DNA of 64,000 nt from an uncultured Gammaproteobacteria bacterium (GCA_937900515.1 CALCCU010000112.1:62001-126000), one strand, 5' to 3'. Shown: positions 19,442-30,860, counted from the first letter of the stretch. A program made the numbers and translations. Notes: generated by a model not told the origin, from the letters alone.

Positions 19442-21082
19442 ATGTTACGACTTAATGAAATAAAATTACCGCTTGATCATTCTGACTCTGATTTAGCTGA
19501 AGCAATCATCACTAAACTTGAAATTAGTGCTGATGATTTGATCGACTTCAAGCTTCATAAACGCAGTTATGATGCGCGAAAAAAATCTGCCATCTTATTG
19601 ATTTATCAGTTAGATGTAACATTATCTCCTGCACTAGAAGAATCAGTGTTAGAGAAATTTGCTAAACAAAATTCAGTTATGCCAAGTCCCGATATGGACT
19701 ACCACTTTGTAGCTCAGGCAGATGCTGACTTCCCACAAAAGGGTCAAACCCGCCCCATCGTTATTGGTTTTGGTCCCTGTGGTATTTTAGCTGCCTTAAC
19801 ATTAGCTCAAATGGGCCTAAAACCAATTGTATTAGAGCGTGGTCAAGCAGTTAAACAACGCACTAAAGACACATGGAATTTGTGGCGTGAAGGCAAGTTG
19901 AACACAGAGTCTAATGTGCAATTTGGTGAAGGTGGCGCAGGTACCTTTTCTGATGGCAAGTTGTATAGCCAAGTTAAAGATAAGCGTCATTTAGGCAGAA
20001 AAGTATTACATGAATTTGTGAAATCGGGTGCGCCTGAAGAAATCCTTACCATTAGCAAACCACATATCGGCACCTTTAAGCTGGTTAAGATGGTCGAAAA
20101 TATGCGTGAGCAGATTATTGATCTTGGTGGTGAAATTCGCTTTGCTTCGAAAGTTGAAAGCATTGAACGTGAACAAGCTGAAAATGGTGATGGAAAAATC
20201 ACTGGAATCCTCTTAGAGGATGGTGAAACATTACATAGTGAACATATTATCCTAGCCGTAGGGCATAGTGCCCGCGATACATTTGAAATGCTGCTAGATC
20301 ATGGTGTTTATATTGAAGCCAAACCTTTTTCGATTGGGTTTAGGGTTGAACATCCACAATCTGTCATTGATAAAGCGCGCTTTGGGGCTGAAGCAGGTAA
20401 TCCGATTTTAGGGGCTGCTGATTATAAATTAGTTCATCACTGTAAAAATGGCCGTAGCGTGTATAGCTTTTGTATGTGCCCTGGTGGTACTGTCGTTGCT
20501 GCTGCTTCAGAAGAAGGGGGCGTGGTCACTAATGGTATGTCGCAATATTCCCGTAATGAACGCAATGCCAATGCTGCCATTGTAGTCGGTATTGATCCTG
20601 AAACGGATTACCCTGGTCATCCTTTAGCTGGAATCGATCTTCAGCGTGAATTAGAGTTTGCAGCTTATCAATTGGGTGGTGGTGAATATAAAGCGCCAGC
20701 ACAATTAGTCGGTGACTTCTTAAAAAATAAACCCTCAACAGCATTAGCAAGCGTCGAACCTTCATATACCCCAGGTATCGCATTAGGTGACTTATCTTCA
20801 TCACTGCCCGAATTTGCAATAAAAGCGATTCGAGAAGCCATCCCAGCCTTTGATAATCAAATAAAAGGGTTTGCAATGAATGATGCTATTTTAACAGGTG
20901 TTGAAACACGGTCATCATCACCGATTAGCATTAGACGTGACAAAGATTTTCAGAGTATCAATACCCAAGGCTTATACCCAGCAGGAGAAGGCGCGGGTTA
21001 TGCCGGTGGAATTCTATCAGCAGCAATTGATGGTATTAAAGTCGCAGAAGCTGTCGCTCTATCAATCTTAAATAAAGCATAA
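19442..21082 (+). CDS. FAD-dependent dehydrogenase (uncharacterised, COG2509-like)
   Basis: RPIVIGFGPCGILAALTLAQMGLKPIVLERG Rossmann motif, FGEGGAGTFSDGKLYSQ, C-terminal GLYPAGEGAGYAGGI. Confidence 0.88.
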   Translation: MLRLNEIKLPLDHSDSDLAEAIITKLEISADDLIDFKLHKRSYDARKKSAILLIYQLDVTLSPALEESVLEKFAKQNSVMPSPDMDYHFVAQADADFPQKGQTRPIVIGFGPCGILAALTLAQMGLKPIVLERGQAVKQRTKDTWNLWREGKLNTESNVQFGEGGAGTFSDGKLYSQVKDKRHLGRKVLHEFVKSGAPEEILTISKPHIGTFKLVKMVENMREQIIDLGGEIRFASKVESIEREQAENGDGKITGILLEDGETLHSEHIILAVGHSARDTFEMLLDHGVYIEAKPFSIGFRVEHPQSVIDKARFGAEAGNPILGAADYKLVHHCKNGRSVYSFCMCPGGTVVAAASEEGGVVTNGMSQYSRNERNANAAIVVGIDPETDYPGHPLAGIDLQRELEFAAYQLGGGEYKAPAQLVGDFLKNKPSTALASVEPSYTPGIALGDLSSSLPEFAIKAIREAIPAFDNQIKGFAMNDAILTGVETRSSSPISIRRDKDFQSINTQGLYPAGEGAGYAGGILSAAIDGIKVAEAVALSILNKA

Positions 21083-21117
21083 AAAAATAGGGGCTATATA
21101 AAATAGCCCCTATTTTT
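21083..21117. terminator. Bidirectional rho-independent terminator
   Basis: AAAAATAGGGGCTAT-ATAAA-ATAGCCCCTATTTTT, perfect 15 bp arms, between convergent genes. Confidence 0.92.
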
Positions 21118-21142
21118 AATCAATGAAATTTAAACTGCTGAA

Positions 21143-22762
21143 TTAGATTTTAAATTTACTCACTAAAACTTTCAGTTCAGTTGACAGTAAAGTGAGTTGT
21201 TCACTTGCCGTTGCAGTATCTAAAGCTCCTTGTGCGACTTCATTCGAAATACCACTAATGGAGTCAATATTTCGATTACTCTCATCAGCTACGCCCTGTT
21301 GACGCTCTGCCACATGGTAAATACTGTTACTCATCTCGCTAATTTCATTCACGGCAGCGTGAATATCATTAAGTCTATCGCTGGTGATGGTCGCTTTTTC
21401 AATACTATCATTGGCTTGTTTACGACCACTCTCCATTACTGACACTGCTTTACGAGAATCAGATTTAAAACCATCCATCATTTGACTGATTTCAGACGTT
21501 GCTTCTTCAGTGCGTCCCGCTAAAGTTCTAACTTCATCAGCGACCACTGCAAAACCTCGCCCCTGCTCACCTGCTCGAGCAGCTTCAATTGCCGCATTGA
21601 GCGCCAATAGGTTAGTTTGCTCTGAAATCCCTCTGATGACTTCAAGAATAGAGTTAATATTTTCACTCGCATGCTCTAACTCAGAAATTGTTTCAGCAGC
21701 AGCATTCACTTCGCTATCTAGCACTCCTAAAGAGTCAACTGTTTGTTGCATTAACGCAGCACTTTCGAGCGTTTGTGCATTAACTTGTTGGGCTTTGTCA
21801 GTTGCTGCTCCCGTGTGAGTCGCTACATCTTTAACAAGCCCTGTTAGCTCATGCATAACCGATGCAATCTGCTGGGTACCTGCCTGCTGCCTTTCAACCC
21901 CACTATTTGTCTGTTCCGCAATACTTGATGTTTTTACTGCTGTTTCAGCCAACTGACCACTAGCTTGAGAGATTTGCCCCATCGCTTTTTGGAAAATCTG
22001 CAACATCGCATTAAATGCTTTACTTGTCCTACCAATCTCATCTTCTGAGTTCACATCAAGTCGACGAGTTAAATCCGAGTCAGCACTAATGCCTTCAATC
22101 ATATGGCGCAAATATTCAATAGGGTTAATCACAACTTTACCTACCACCCATGCCATCGTGAACAAGCCTAAGATAAAGATAACGGTATTAATCGCAATAC
22201 TTCCCCACATAGCACTGCGAATTTCAGCGTCCATATGCTCAAGTGAATAATCGACGCGAACTGCACCTAGCACCGTATTATCGGGTACGACATGGCACTG
22301 AAGACAGTCAGTACCTCGGGTATTTTTTGTAGCTCTGACAGGCTCTATTACACTTAACACCCGTCCATCATTACTTTTTTCCACCCATAACTGAGCTTCG
22401 CCATTAATACCTTTTTGATCGTGTTCGTCGATTGCCTTATCACGATCAAAACCAGGTCCAAATAATTTACTGACCTCTTCAGTACGCATAAGCCGTAATG
22501 AGGTAATAGCTGGATCTAATAACATTTTGTCTCGGATGATATTCCGGTTGGCAATCGTACCCGTTAACATCATTGTATTGAGGTTATCCAAGTAACTGTA
22601 AGCTGTGCTTCTTGCCTGGCTTTCGGCTATATCAATGATTTGATCCTTCTGCTGACCTGTCGTGAATATTGTAGAAGCAGACAGGGCAATTAAATATATA
22701 ACCACCATCGTCAACAACACTCTAAATTTAATCGATGTATTTTTAAGACTATCGAACACCAT
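21143..22762 (-). CDS. Methyl-accepting chemotaxis protein with periplasmic c-type heme motif
   Basis: N-terminal TM, periplasmic CLQCH, second TM, HAMP, and MCP signalling hairpin [31 protein letters not shown]. Confidence 0.92.
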   Translation of the reverse strand: MVFDSLKNTSIKFRVLLTMVVIYLIALSASTIFTTGQQKDQIIDIAESQARSTAYSYLDNLNTMMLTGTIANRNIIRDKMLLDPAITSLRLMRTEEVSKLFGPGFDRDKAIDEHDQKGINGEAQLWVEKSNDGRVLSVIEPVRATKNTRGTDCLQCHVVPDNTVLGAVRVDYSLEHMDAEIRSAMWGSIAINTVIFILGLFTMAWVVGKVVINPIEYLRHMIEGISADSDLTRRLDVNSEDEIGRTSKAFNAMLQIFQKAMGQISQASGQLAETAVKTSSIAEQTNSGVERQQAGTQQIASVMHELTGLVKDVATHTGAATDKAQQVNAQTLESAALMQQTVDSLGVLDSEVNAAAETISELEHASENINSILEVIRGISEQTNLLALNAAIEAARAGEQGRGFAVVADEVRTLAGRTEEATSEISQMMDGFKSDSRKAVSVMESGRKQANDSIEKATITSDRLNDIHAAVNEISEMSNSIYHVAERQQGVADESNRNIDSISGISNEVAQGALDTATASEQLTLLSTELKVLVSKFKI

Positions 22763-22777
22763 CTTTCTCCAACGTTA

Positions 22778-23089
22778 TTACCCGCCAGATAATGAATTAT
22801 AGTAGCTAGCTAATAATTCAATATCACTGTCACTCAGGCCTCCAGCCATACCATTCATAATTGGATTAACTAAGCTACCATCCCGATAGCCAACCATTTT
22901 CTCTTTAAGATAAGCAATATCCTTACCAGCCAAACTCGGCATCATTGGATTAGCACTTATCCCATTGACGCCATGGCAGCCAACACATTTAGCGGATAGC
23001 CCTTTACCAGCTTCAATATCACCTGCAAAAGAAAGGTTGATTCCCATCAATAATACGCCCAATATTAATGTAACAATTTTTGTGCTCAT
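22778..23089 (-). CDS. Class I cytochrome c
   Basis: Signal peptide, CVGCHG heme motif, MPSLAGKDIAYL with distal Met. Start at 23089 has a GGAG RBS; tracked start 23149 is likely too long. Confidence 0.9.
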   Translation of the reverse strand: MSTKIVTLILGVLLMGINLSFAGDIEAGKGLSAKCVGCHGVNGISANPMMPSLAGKDIAYLKEKMVGYRDGSLVNPIMNGMAGGLSDSDIELLASYYNSLSGG

Positions 23090-23284
23090 CATTTCTCCTC
23101 TATTTAAAACCTGGCAATTTTTGCCATTCCAACTAAAAATGTTAGACAATATTGCCTAATTTTTAAAATTTAGTTGTAGTAGCATTAATTCTATATGCAT
23201 TAATGAACATATATAACTAATTATCGGCTTATAGAACCTTTTATTTAAAGTTAAGCTGATCTCGATCAGTTTTAAGGACATAAT

Positions 23285-24022
23285 ATGACCACCCAAACAC
23301 CATTATTCGAACGTAGCCACATACTTATCGGTGATGAGGGGGTTGAGCGATTACAAAAAGCGCATGTCCTGATCGCGGGGATGGGTGGAGTAGGATCATT
23401 TACTTCAGAAGCCTTAGCTAGAATGGGTGTTGGGAAGCTGACCTTAATTGATCATGATGTCGTATCTGGCTCAAATATAAACCGTCAATTAGTCGCTTTA
23501 AATTCGACTAATGGCCAAGCTAAAGCTGATGTAATGGCCCAACGTATTTTTGATATTAATCCTGAATGCCAAGTAACCGTACTTAAAGAATTCATAACGC
23601 CTGAAAGTGTGATTGACCTGTTAACATCTGAATATGATGCAGTGGTTGATGCAATCGATAGCATGAGTAGTAAAGCCTCTCTATTAGAAACTGCATGGAA
23701 AAATAAAATAGCTATTTTTTCAAGTATGGGTGCAGGAGGTAAACTCGATCCGACTCAAATACGAACGGGTGATTTAATGGATACTTCAATGTGTAAACTT
23801 GCCAAACAACTACGCCGTCATGTACGTCGACGAGGTGTAGGAAAAGGTATACAAACGGTTTATTCATTAGAGGCACCAATGCCAGCTTTACCACCTGAAC
23901 CTGTTGCTCATGGACGCCCTCGCGCCGTAAACGGCACCGTAAGCTACTTACCTTCCATTTTTGGTTTAACCATCGCTGGCATGGTTACTAACCATATCAT
24001 TGGTGAAGCTCGTCGTGTCTGA
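23285..24022 (+). CDS. tcdA: tRNA threonylcarbamoyladenosine dehydratase (ThiF/E1-like)
   Basis: VLIAGMGGVGSFTSEALARMGVGKLTLIDHDVVSGSNINRQ and DAVVDAIDSMSSKASL. Confidence 0.92.
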   Translation: MTTQTPLFERSHILIGDEGVERLQKAHVLIAGMGGVGSFTSEALARMGVGKLTLIDHDVVSGSNINRQLVALNSTNGQAKADVMAQRIFDINPECQVTVLKEFITPESVIDLLTSEYDAVVDAIDSMSSKASLLETAWKNKIAIFSSMGAGGKLDPTQIRTGDLMDTSMCKLAKQLRRHVRRRGVGKGIQTVYSLEAPMPALPPEPVAHGRPRAVNGTVSYLPSIFGLTIAGMVTNHIIGEARRV

Positions 24023-24518
24023 TCCAACTAATGTTATAAATTGCACAACTGAACGACAACAACAACTTGCAAAACTACTCAAACCTTATGGTATCGAAGT
24101 AGAAACTGTTCCTGATGGTGAAGCTATCCCAGGTAGTTTTTTTGGAGAACGAGAAGCAGGGATAATAGGTGCTAAATTATTATTGCGTCATGACACTCCT
24201 GTACACTCTGCCTTACATGAAGCAGGACACTACATCTGCATGGACCCAAAGCGTCGAGCCAAATTAGATACCGATGCAGAAGGTGACTATGATGAAGAAA
24301 ACGGTGTCTGCTATTTACAAATTTTATTAGCTGACCATTTACCTGATTTTGGTCGTCAACGAATGATGGTTGATATGGATCGTTGGGGTTATACCTTTCG
24401 CTTAGGCTCAGCCAAAGCTTGGTTTGACAATGATGCAGAGGATGCCCATCAGTGGTTACTCACTCATAATATTATCGATAAAAATGAACAGCCAACTTGG
24501 ATTTTTAGACAGTCATAA
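24000..24518 (+). CDS. Uncharacterised HEAGH-motif protein
   Basis: ALHEAGHYICMDPKRRAKLDTDAEGDYDEENGVCYLQ. Start uncertain (TTG 24000, GTG 24003 or GTG 24015); overlaps the tcdA 3' end. Confidence 0.75.
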   Translation: MVKLVVSDPTNVINCTTERQQQLAKLLKPYGIEVETVPDGEAIPGSFFGEREAGIIGAKLLLRHDTPVHSALHEAGHYICMDPKRRAKLDTDAEGDYDEENGVCYLQILLADHLPDFGRQRMMVDMDRWGYTFRLGSAKAWFDNDAEDAHQWLLTHNIIDKNEQPTWIFRQS

Positions 24519-24553
24519 AAAAATGAAATTAATTCTAATTTTCTATTGACAAT

Positions 24554-24574
24554 AAAAAGTTATTAACTTTTTTA
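24554..24574. terminator. Weak AT-rich terminator-like hairpin
   Basis: AAAAAGTT-ATT-AACTTTTT downstream of the 24000-24518 gene. Confidence 0.35.
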
Positions 24575-24667
24575 AGTTAACAATAGGTAATGAGTAAAAT
24601 GTCCCTTTCTAAGTCTTTGATATTTACCAGTCCAATTTAAGTTATTGATAAATATACATTTTAACTT

Positions 24668-24790
24668 ATTGGTTAATTTTTAACCAATTATAAATTGCAT
24701 GTTATAGAAGAATGACTTAGCGATTTTCACATATGTTAGTAACAGAGTTATCCACAGATAATGTGCGTAAGTTTATAAGTTACTGAAAGC
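24668..24790. repeat. Copy A of a ~123 bp intergenic direct repeat with DnaA-box-like site
   Basis: Aligns without gaps to 25126-25248 (offset 458). Shared core GAAGAATGACTTAGCGATTTTC...ACAGAGTTATCCACAGAT.ATGTG. Starts with perfect IR ATTGGTTAA-TTT-TTAACCAAT. Confidence 0.85.
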
Positions 24791-25125
24791 ACGTTCTAGC
24801 CCTTAAAATTCAATCTGTTACCTTCCTTTCTTCTAAAGTACTCATCTCAGCATAATGGTAGCTATACTCCAAAAAGCTGAATTTAGTGTATTTCTAGACA
24901 AAACTTTTCTAACTGTAAATTAGACCAAAATAATTTGTTCAACACTGAAAAACTGAATGAGTAAAAACACAGAAATAATTTTGAAATAAATGTAAATATG
25001 ACTTGACACTCGTTAAGTTATTCACTTTTTAAAGTGTTCTTATTAAAGCATCATAAGAAGTGAAGCTAAGTTATTGATTCTGGCTATTCGCAATCTAACT
25101 CACTGAATCATATAGCTTTAAAAAG

Positions 25126-25248
25126 AATGGTTAAATTTCAACCAATCTAAAACCAATTGTTACAGAAGAATGACTTAGCGATTTTCCCAGTCCTTATTCA
25201 CAGAGTTATCCACAGATTATGTGAGTAACTCTGTAAGTCCTTGAAAGC
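25126..25248. repeat. Copy B of the ~123 bp intergenic direct repeat
   Basis: Same spacing as copy A. Contains TTATTCACA (25194-25202), TTATCCACA (25206-25214) and imperfect palindrome ACAGAGTTATCCACA-GATTA-TGTGAGTAACTCTGT. Confidence 0.85.
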
Positions 25249-25268
25249 CTATTTATCAGGGCATTAAA

Positions 25269-25658
25269 TCAAGGTTTTGCAGGAGTAAAGTCTTCAGAAA
25301 ACTCTAAGGCATTGCCATCAAAATCTCGACAGAAAAATGCTGGGCGGCCTGACTTACTTTTTGAGATAGTGATATTAGCGTCAACCAACCTTTTTTCTAG
25401 TGCAGCTAGGTCATCAACCACCAAAGCAATGTGCTTATCTTTACCACCATGCTCAGGACGACCATCTTTAGAATCGGGATTAGGTAACTGCATCAGATGC
25501 AACTGTTGTCCACTATCTCCAAGATCCAACCATGCTCCATCAAAGGGAAAGTTTGGACGTTTTGTATTGAGTTTAATTTCTAAAACTCCACAATAAAACT
25601 CAAGTGAACGTTGAACATCTTCAACTAAAAAACTAGCATGTGCGATTGATTTTATCAT
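25269..25658 (-). CDS. VOC/glyoxalase family protein
   Basis: IAHASFLVEDVQRSLEFYCGVL...; GGKDKHIALVVDDLAALEKRL; FFCRDFDGNALEFSE. Confidence 0.87.
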   Translation of the reverse strand: MIKSIAHASFLVEDVQRSLEFYCGVLEIKLNTKRPNFPFDGAWLDLGDSGQQLHLMQLPNPDSKDGRPEHGGKDKHIALVVDDLAALEKRLVDANITISKSKSGRPAFFCRDFDGNALEFSEDFTPAKP

Positions 25659-25762
25659 TTATTAAATAGTCCTATTTTAATCAGCCATTGTCATCTAATT
25701 AAATGACAATATTATATTTTTATCATTTTGTCAGGGTTATGAACCTTACTTTTTAATCTGCT

Positions 25763-26638
25763 TTATGTTTGTTCAGCTTTAGCGACACCATAACCCGCTA
25801 GAATGATTAAGCCTCCTCCAATCCATTCAGAAATCGTCATGACTTCACTGCTTAACAACCATGCGGACACCGCCCCAACGACTAATTCAAACAACATGAT
25901 TACAGCCGAACGATGAATAGGCATTTTGGCTAAACCGTATAACGTTGAAATATTACTCGCTATCATGCCGAAAATCCCCATCGTAGCTGCCATACCCCAC
26001 ACGGAAGCCTCAACATTAGGCACCCCTGATTGTTGGCCGACTAATACCAGTACAGAAACTAACAATACCCCCCACCACGTTGCACCGACTTTTAACGTCA
26101 TCGATACATTGCCTAATTTTCTTGAGAGCACGTTATTAAAGGAAAAAGCGACACTTCCTAATAGGGCAAGCCAATCTCCCGCTCCACTTGGCCAAGGCAA
26201 ACCTATTTGTGGGTTCCAGAGCATCACCATAGATCCCGTAACCGCAAAACAGAACATAACAATGGCCTTCGGCGATAGGGTTTCACCTAACCACCAGCGG
26301 CTTAGTAATACTGACCAGATGGGCGATAAATAAAATAGTAGCATCACGCGCATTACCTCACCTTCTATCAAGGCAGTCAGAAATGCCACACTCGTTATAC
26401 CTGCTGCTAATGCAAGACCTGCTAATTCCCAGTTAATCTGACTAAATAACCGACGCTTAATCATTAATGGGAAAGAAAACACTACCACTGATAAATACAT
26501 CACGAATAAAGACCAAACAGCTGACATGCCAGCTTCATCTAATAAACGTAATGGATACCATATTAGCCCCCACATAGCAGCTGAAAATAACAAGCATAGT
26601 GTTGGTAGGTAAATTTCAGTCTTTAATTTTGTTGTCAT
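25763..26638 (-). CDS. DMT/EamA family transporter
   Basis: About ten TM helices in two EamA-like repeats. Confidence 0.87.
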   Translation of the reverse strand: MTTKLKTEIYLPTLCLLFSAAMWGLIWYPLRLLDEAGMSAVWSLFVMYLSVVVFSFPLMIKRRLFSQINWELAGLALAAGITSVAFLTALIEGEVMRVMLLFYLSPIWSVLLSRWWLGETLSPKAIVMFCFAVTGSMVMLWNPQIGLPWPSGAGDWLALLGSVAFSFNNVLSRKLGNVSMTLKVGATWWGVLLVSVLVLVGQQSGVPNVEASVWGMAATMGIFGMIASNISTLYGLAKMPIHRSAVIMLFELVVGAVSAWLLSSEVMTISEWIGGGLIILAGYGVAKAEQT

Positions 26639-26779
26639 TACATTTTTTAGTCTCTAAATAGAGCGCAATTATGGAAGATTTTGTCTAGTCATGAAAGCTA
26701 TTAATAGAGAGAGTTTTCGTAACGGGACAATAACCCGTTATAATGGTCGGATTTTTCGCACTAGATATATTTTAATAAT

Positions 26780-27976
26780 ATGAATCCTGATTTATCACAG
26801 CTACATCCCTATCCATTTGAAAAATTGGCAGAGTTAAAAGCAGGATGTACACCACCCAAAGAATTAGCTCATATAGCACTCTCTATTGGCGAACCAAAAC
26901 ACCCGACCCCGGGCTTTATCACCGAAGCGGTCATTGAGCACTTACACGGCTTATCTACTTACCCGACTACTGCGGGCAGTCTAGAATTACGCAAAGCAAT
27001 TAGTGAATGGTTGGATTTGCGTTTTAATCTCAATGGCAATATTGATTTTACCTCGCAAGTATTACCTGTTAACGGTACCCGTGAAGCCTTATTTGCCTTT
27101 GCTCAAGCCATTGTTGATCGTAGTAAGCCATCGCCATTAGTAGTTATGCCTAATCCTTTCTATCAGATATATGAAGGTGCCGCTATTCTAGCCGGAGCAG
27201 AACCACACTTTCTAAATTGCGATGCGGATAAAAACTTTATTCCTGATTTTGCTAATGTCTCTGACGATATATGGCAGCGTTGCCAGTTACTCTATTTATG
27301 TAGCCCAGGTAACCCAACAGGCGCCGTGATTGACCAGCAGACATTAACTTTACTGATTGAACTTGCTCATAAATATGACTTTATAATTGCATCTGATGAA
27401 TGTTATTCAGAAATTTACCCTGATGGTGGTAATGCACCCGTTGGTTTACTAGAGGCTTCGGTTGCTGCAGGTAATAATGACTTGAGCCGATGCGTTGTAT
27501 TTCACAGCTTATCTAAACGCTCAAATGCTCCGGGACTTCGTTCTGGCTTTGTAGCCGGCGATGCCAAAATATTAAAACATTTTTTACGCTATCGTACTTA
27601 TCATGGTTGTGCGATGCCGCCATCAAGCCAAGCAGCATCTATTGTGGCATGGAACGATGAAGATCACGTTGCCTTCAACCGCCAGCTTTATACAGAAAAG
27701 TTCAATGCGGTATTAGAAATATTATCTCCCGTGCTAAATGTTGGTCTTCCAGAGGCTAGCTTTTATCTATGGGCTGAAACACCCATTAGTGACACTGAAT
27801 TTGCTCGCCGTTTATTTGACGAACAAAATGTTACCGTCTTACCCGGCAGCTTTTTAGCAAGAGATACTGATAATGGCAACCCCGGACAAAATAGAATTCG
27901 TATGGCTTTAGTCGCCCCTATTGAAGAATGCGTCGAAGCAGCACATCGTATAAAACAACTTATTGAAAACTTGTAA
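26780..27976 (+). CDS. dapC: Succinyldiaminopimelate transaminase
   Basis: Class I/II aminotransferase ([17 protein letters not shown]) immediately upstream of dapD. Confidence 0.88.
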   Translation: MNPDLSQLHPYPFEKLAELKAGCTPPKELAHIALSIGEPKHPTPGFITEAVIEHLHGLSTYPTTAGSLELRKAISEWLDLRFNLNGNIDFTSQVLPVNGTREALFAFAQAIVDRSKPSPLVVMPNPFYQIYEGAAILAGAEPHFLNCDADKNFIPDFANVSDDIWQRCQLLYLCSPGNPTGAVIDQQTLTLLIELAHKYDFIIASDECYSEIYPDGGNAPVGLLEASVAAGNNDLSRCVVFHSLSKRSNAPGLRSGFVAGDAKILKHFLRYRTYHGCAMPPSSQAASIVAWNDEDHVAFNRQLYTEKFNAVLEILSPVLNVGLPEASFYLWAETPISDTEFARRLFDEQNVTVLPGSFLARDTDNGNPGQNRIRMALVAPIEECVEAAHRIKQLIENL

Positions 27977-27999
27977 ATTCCAACTGGAGAAATTGTAAA

Positions 28000-28821
28000 A
28001 TGAGCAATATTCAACAAATTATTGAAGAAGCATTTGAGCGTCGTGCTGAAATCACACCAGCTAATGCTGATGCAGAAGTACGTAATGCAGTTAACGAAGC
28101 ATTAGCTATGTTAGACAATGGCTCTGCTCGTGTAGCAGAAAAGAAAGACGGCGACTGGGTTGTAAATGAATGGTTGAAAAAAGCAGTATTGCTTTCTTTC
28201 CGTTTAAACGACAACAAAATCATGGATGGTGGTGAAACTAACTACTACGATAAAGTTGATCCTAAATTTGCTAGCTTTACAGAAGCTGATTTTGATAAAG
28301 CAGGTGTACGTGTAGTTCCACCAGCAGCAGCTCGTCGTGGTTCATATATTGCTCCTGGTACTGTACTAATGCCATCTTACGTGAACATCGGTGCTTATGT
28401 AGATTCAGGCACAATGGTTGATACATGGGCAACAGTAGGTTCATGTGCTCAAATTGGTAAAAACGTTCACCTTTCAGGTGGTGTAGGTATCGGTGGCGTA
28501 TTAGAACCTTTACAAGCTGGACCAACAATCATTGAAGATAACTGTTTCATCGGCGCACGTTCAGAAGTTGTTGAAGGTGTAATCGTTGAAGAAGGTTCCG
28601 TTATTTCAATGGGTGTTTACATCGGTCAAAGCACAAAAATCTTCAACCGTATGACTGGCGAAATCTCTTACGGCCGTATCCCTGCTGGTTCTGTTGTTGT
28701 TTCAGGTAACTTACCTTCTAAATGTGGTACGTACAGCCTTTACTGTGCAGTTATCGTAAAACAAGTAGATGCTAAAACATTAGGTAAAGTAGGTATCAAC
28801 GAATTATTACGTGATATCTAA
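28000..28821 (+). CDS. dapD: Tetrahydrodipicolinate N-succinyltransferase
   Basis: Left-handed beta-helix hexapeptide repeats; [34 protein letters not shown]. Confidence 0.95.
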   Translation: MSNIQQIIEEAFERRAEITPANADAEVRNAVNEALAMLDNGSARVAEKKDGDWVVNEWLKKAVLLSFRLNDNKIMDGGETNYYDKVDPKFASFTEADFDKAGVRVVPPAAARRGSYIAPGTVLMPSYVNIGAYVDSGTMVDTWATVGSCAQIGKNVHLSGGVGIGGVLEPLQAGPTIIEDNCFIGARSEVVEGVIVEEGSVISMGVYIGQSTKIFNRMTGEISYGRIPAGSVVVSGNLPSKCGTYSLYCAVIVKQVDAKTLGKVGINELLRDI

Positions 28822-28840
28822 ACCTAAAAGAAAATGATTA

Positions 28841-28878
28841 AATGGCAACGTGACCTCAGGTGATGTTGCCATTTTTTT
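28841..28878 (+). terminator. Rho-independent terminator after dapD
   Basis: AATGGCAAC-N15-GTTGCCATT followed by a T-run. Confidence 0.85.
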
Positions 28879-28918
28879 ATCCTCAGACCCAACATAAATA
28901 AATGAGATGTTAGCCACC

Positions 28919-30401
<1,483 letters not shown>

Positions 30402-30485
30402 AATAATAGTTAGACAAATAAGTTTAGGTAAGTATTATCTAGCCCAAAATTTTCACGGCATTTTAGTTTTTAAAATCTGGAACCA

Positions 30486-30776
30486 ATGACTACAAGCAAT
30501 CATTCAACTCGCATACTGTACCTGCTAACAGCTATTTTGCTGTTTATGCAGTCGTTTGCTATTTGGCATGATGCAGAACATAGCTTTCATGTAGAGACAG
30601 ATCAATGTCAACGCTTTGAAAGTGTCAGTCATACTCCAACACTTGATCTTAACGCACCCGTTCTTGCTCAGTTTATAGCTCGATTCAGCACAGCTGAGCC
30701 AGTTTTCACTATCACCTATGCATCAAAACGCCTACGTGATCACAATGCTATTCGCGCTCCCCCTACTTTTTCATAG
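30486..30776 (+). CDS. Small membrane-anchored protein with HDAEHSFH motif, metal-locus associated
   Basis: 96 aa, N-terminal TM, His-containing segment; start of the metal transport locus. Confidence 0.55.
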   Translation: MTTSNHSTRILYLLTAILLFMQSFAIWHDAEHSFHVETDQCQRFESVSHTPTLDLNAPVLAQFIARFSTAEPVFTITYASKRLRDHNAIRAPPTFS

Positions 30777-30860
30777 CCCATACAACTAACTCTTTATTTT
30801 TGCAGAAAAGATCCGTCTTCCAGCGGCTCCTTTGTGCACCTTACGCTATGAGAAAACAAA

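Noticed and set aside
20529-20876. 115 aa - strand ORF
   Set aside because: Antisense within the FAD-dependent dehydrogenase gene; shadow ORF.
24519-25268. Chromosomal origin (oriC)
   Set aside because: Only two perfect and one consensus-matching DnaA-box-like sites over 750 bp, with no dnaA, dnaN, mnmG or rnpA/rpmH neighbours. Kept only as a duplicated element.
25926-26333. 135 aa + strand ORF
   Set aside because: Antisense to the EamA transporter; no independent RBS or domain.
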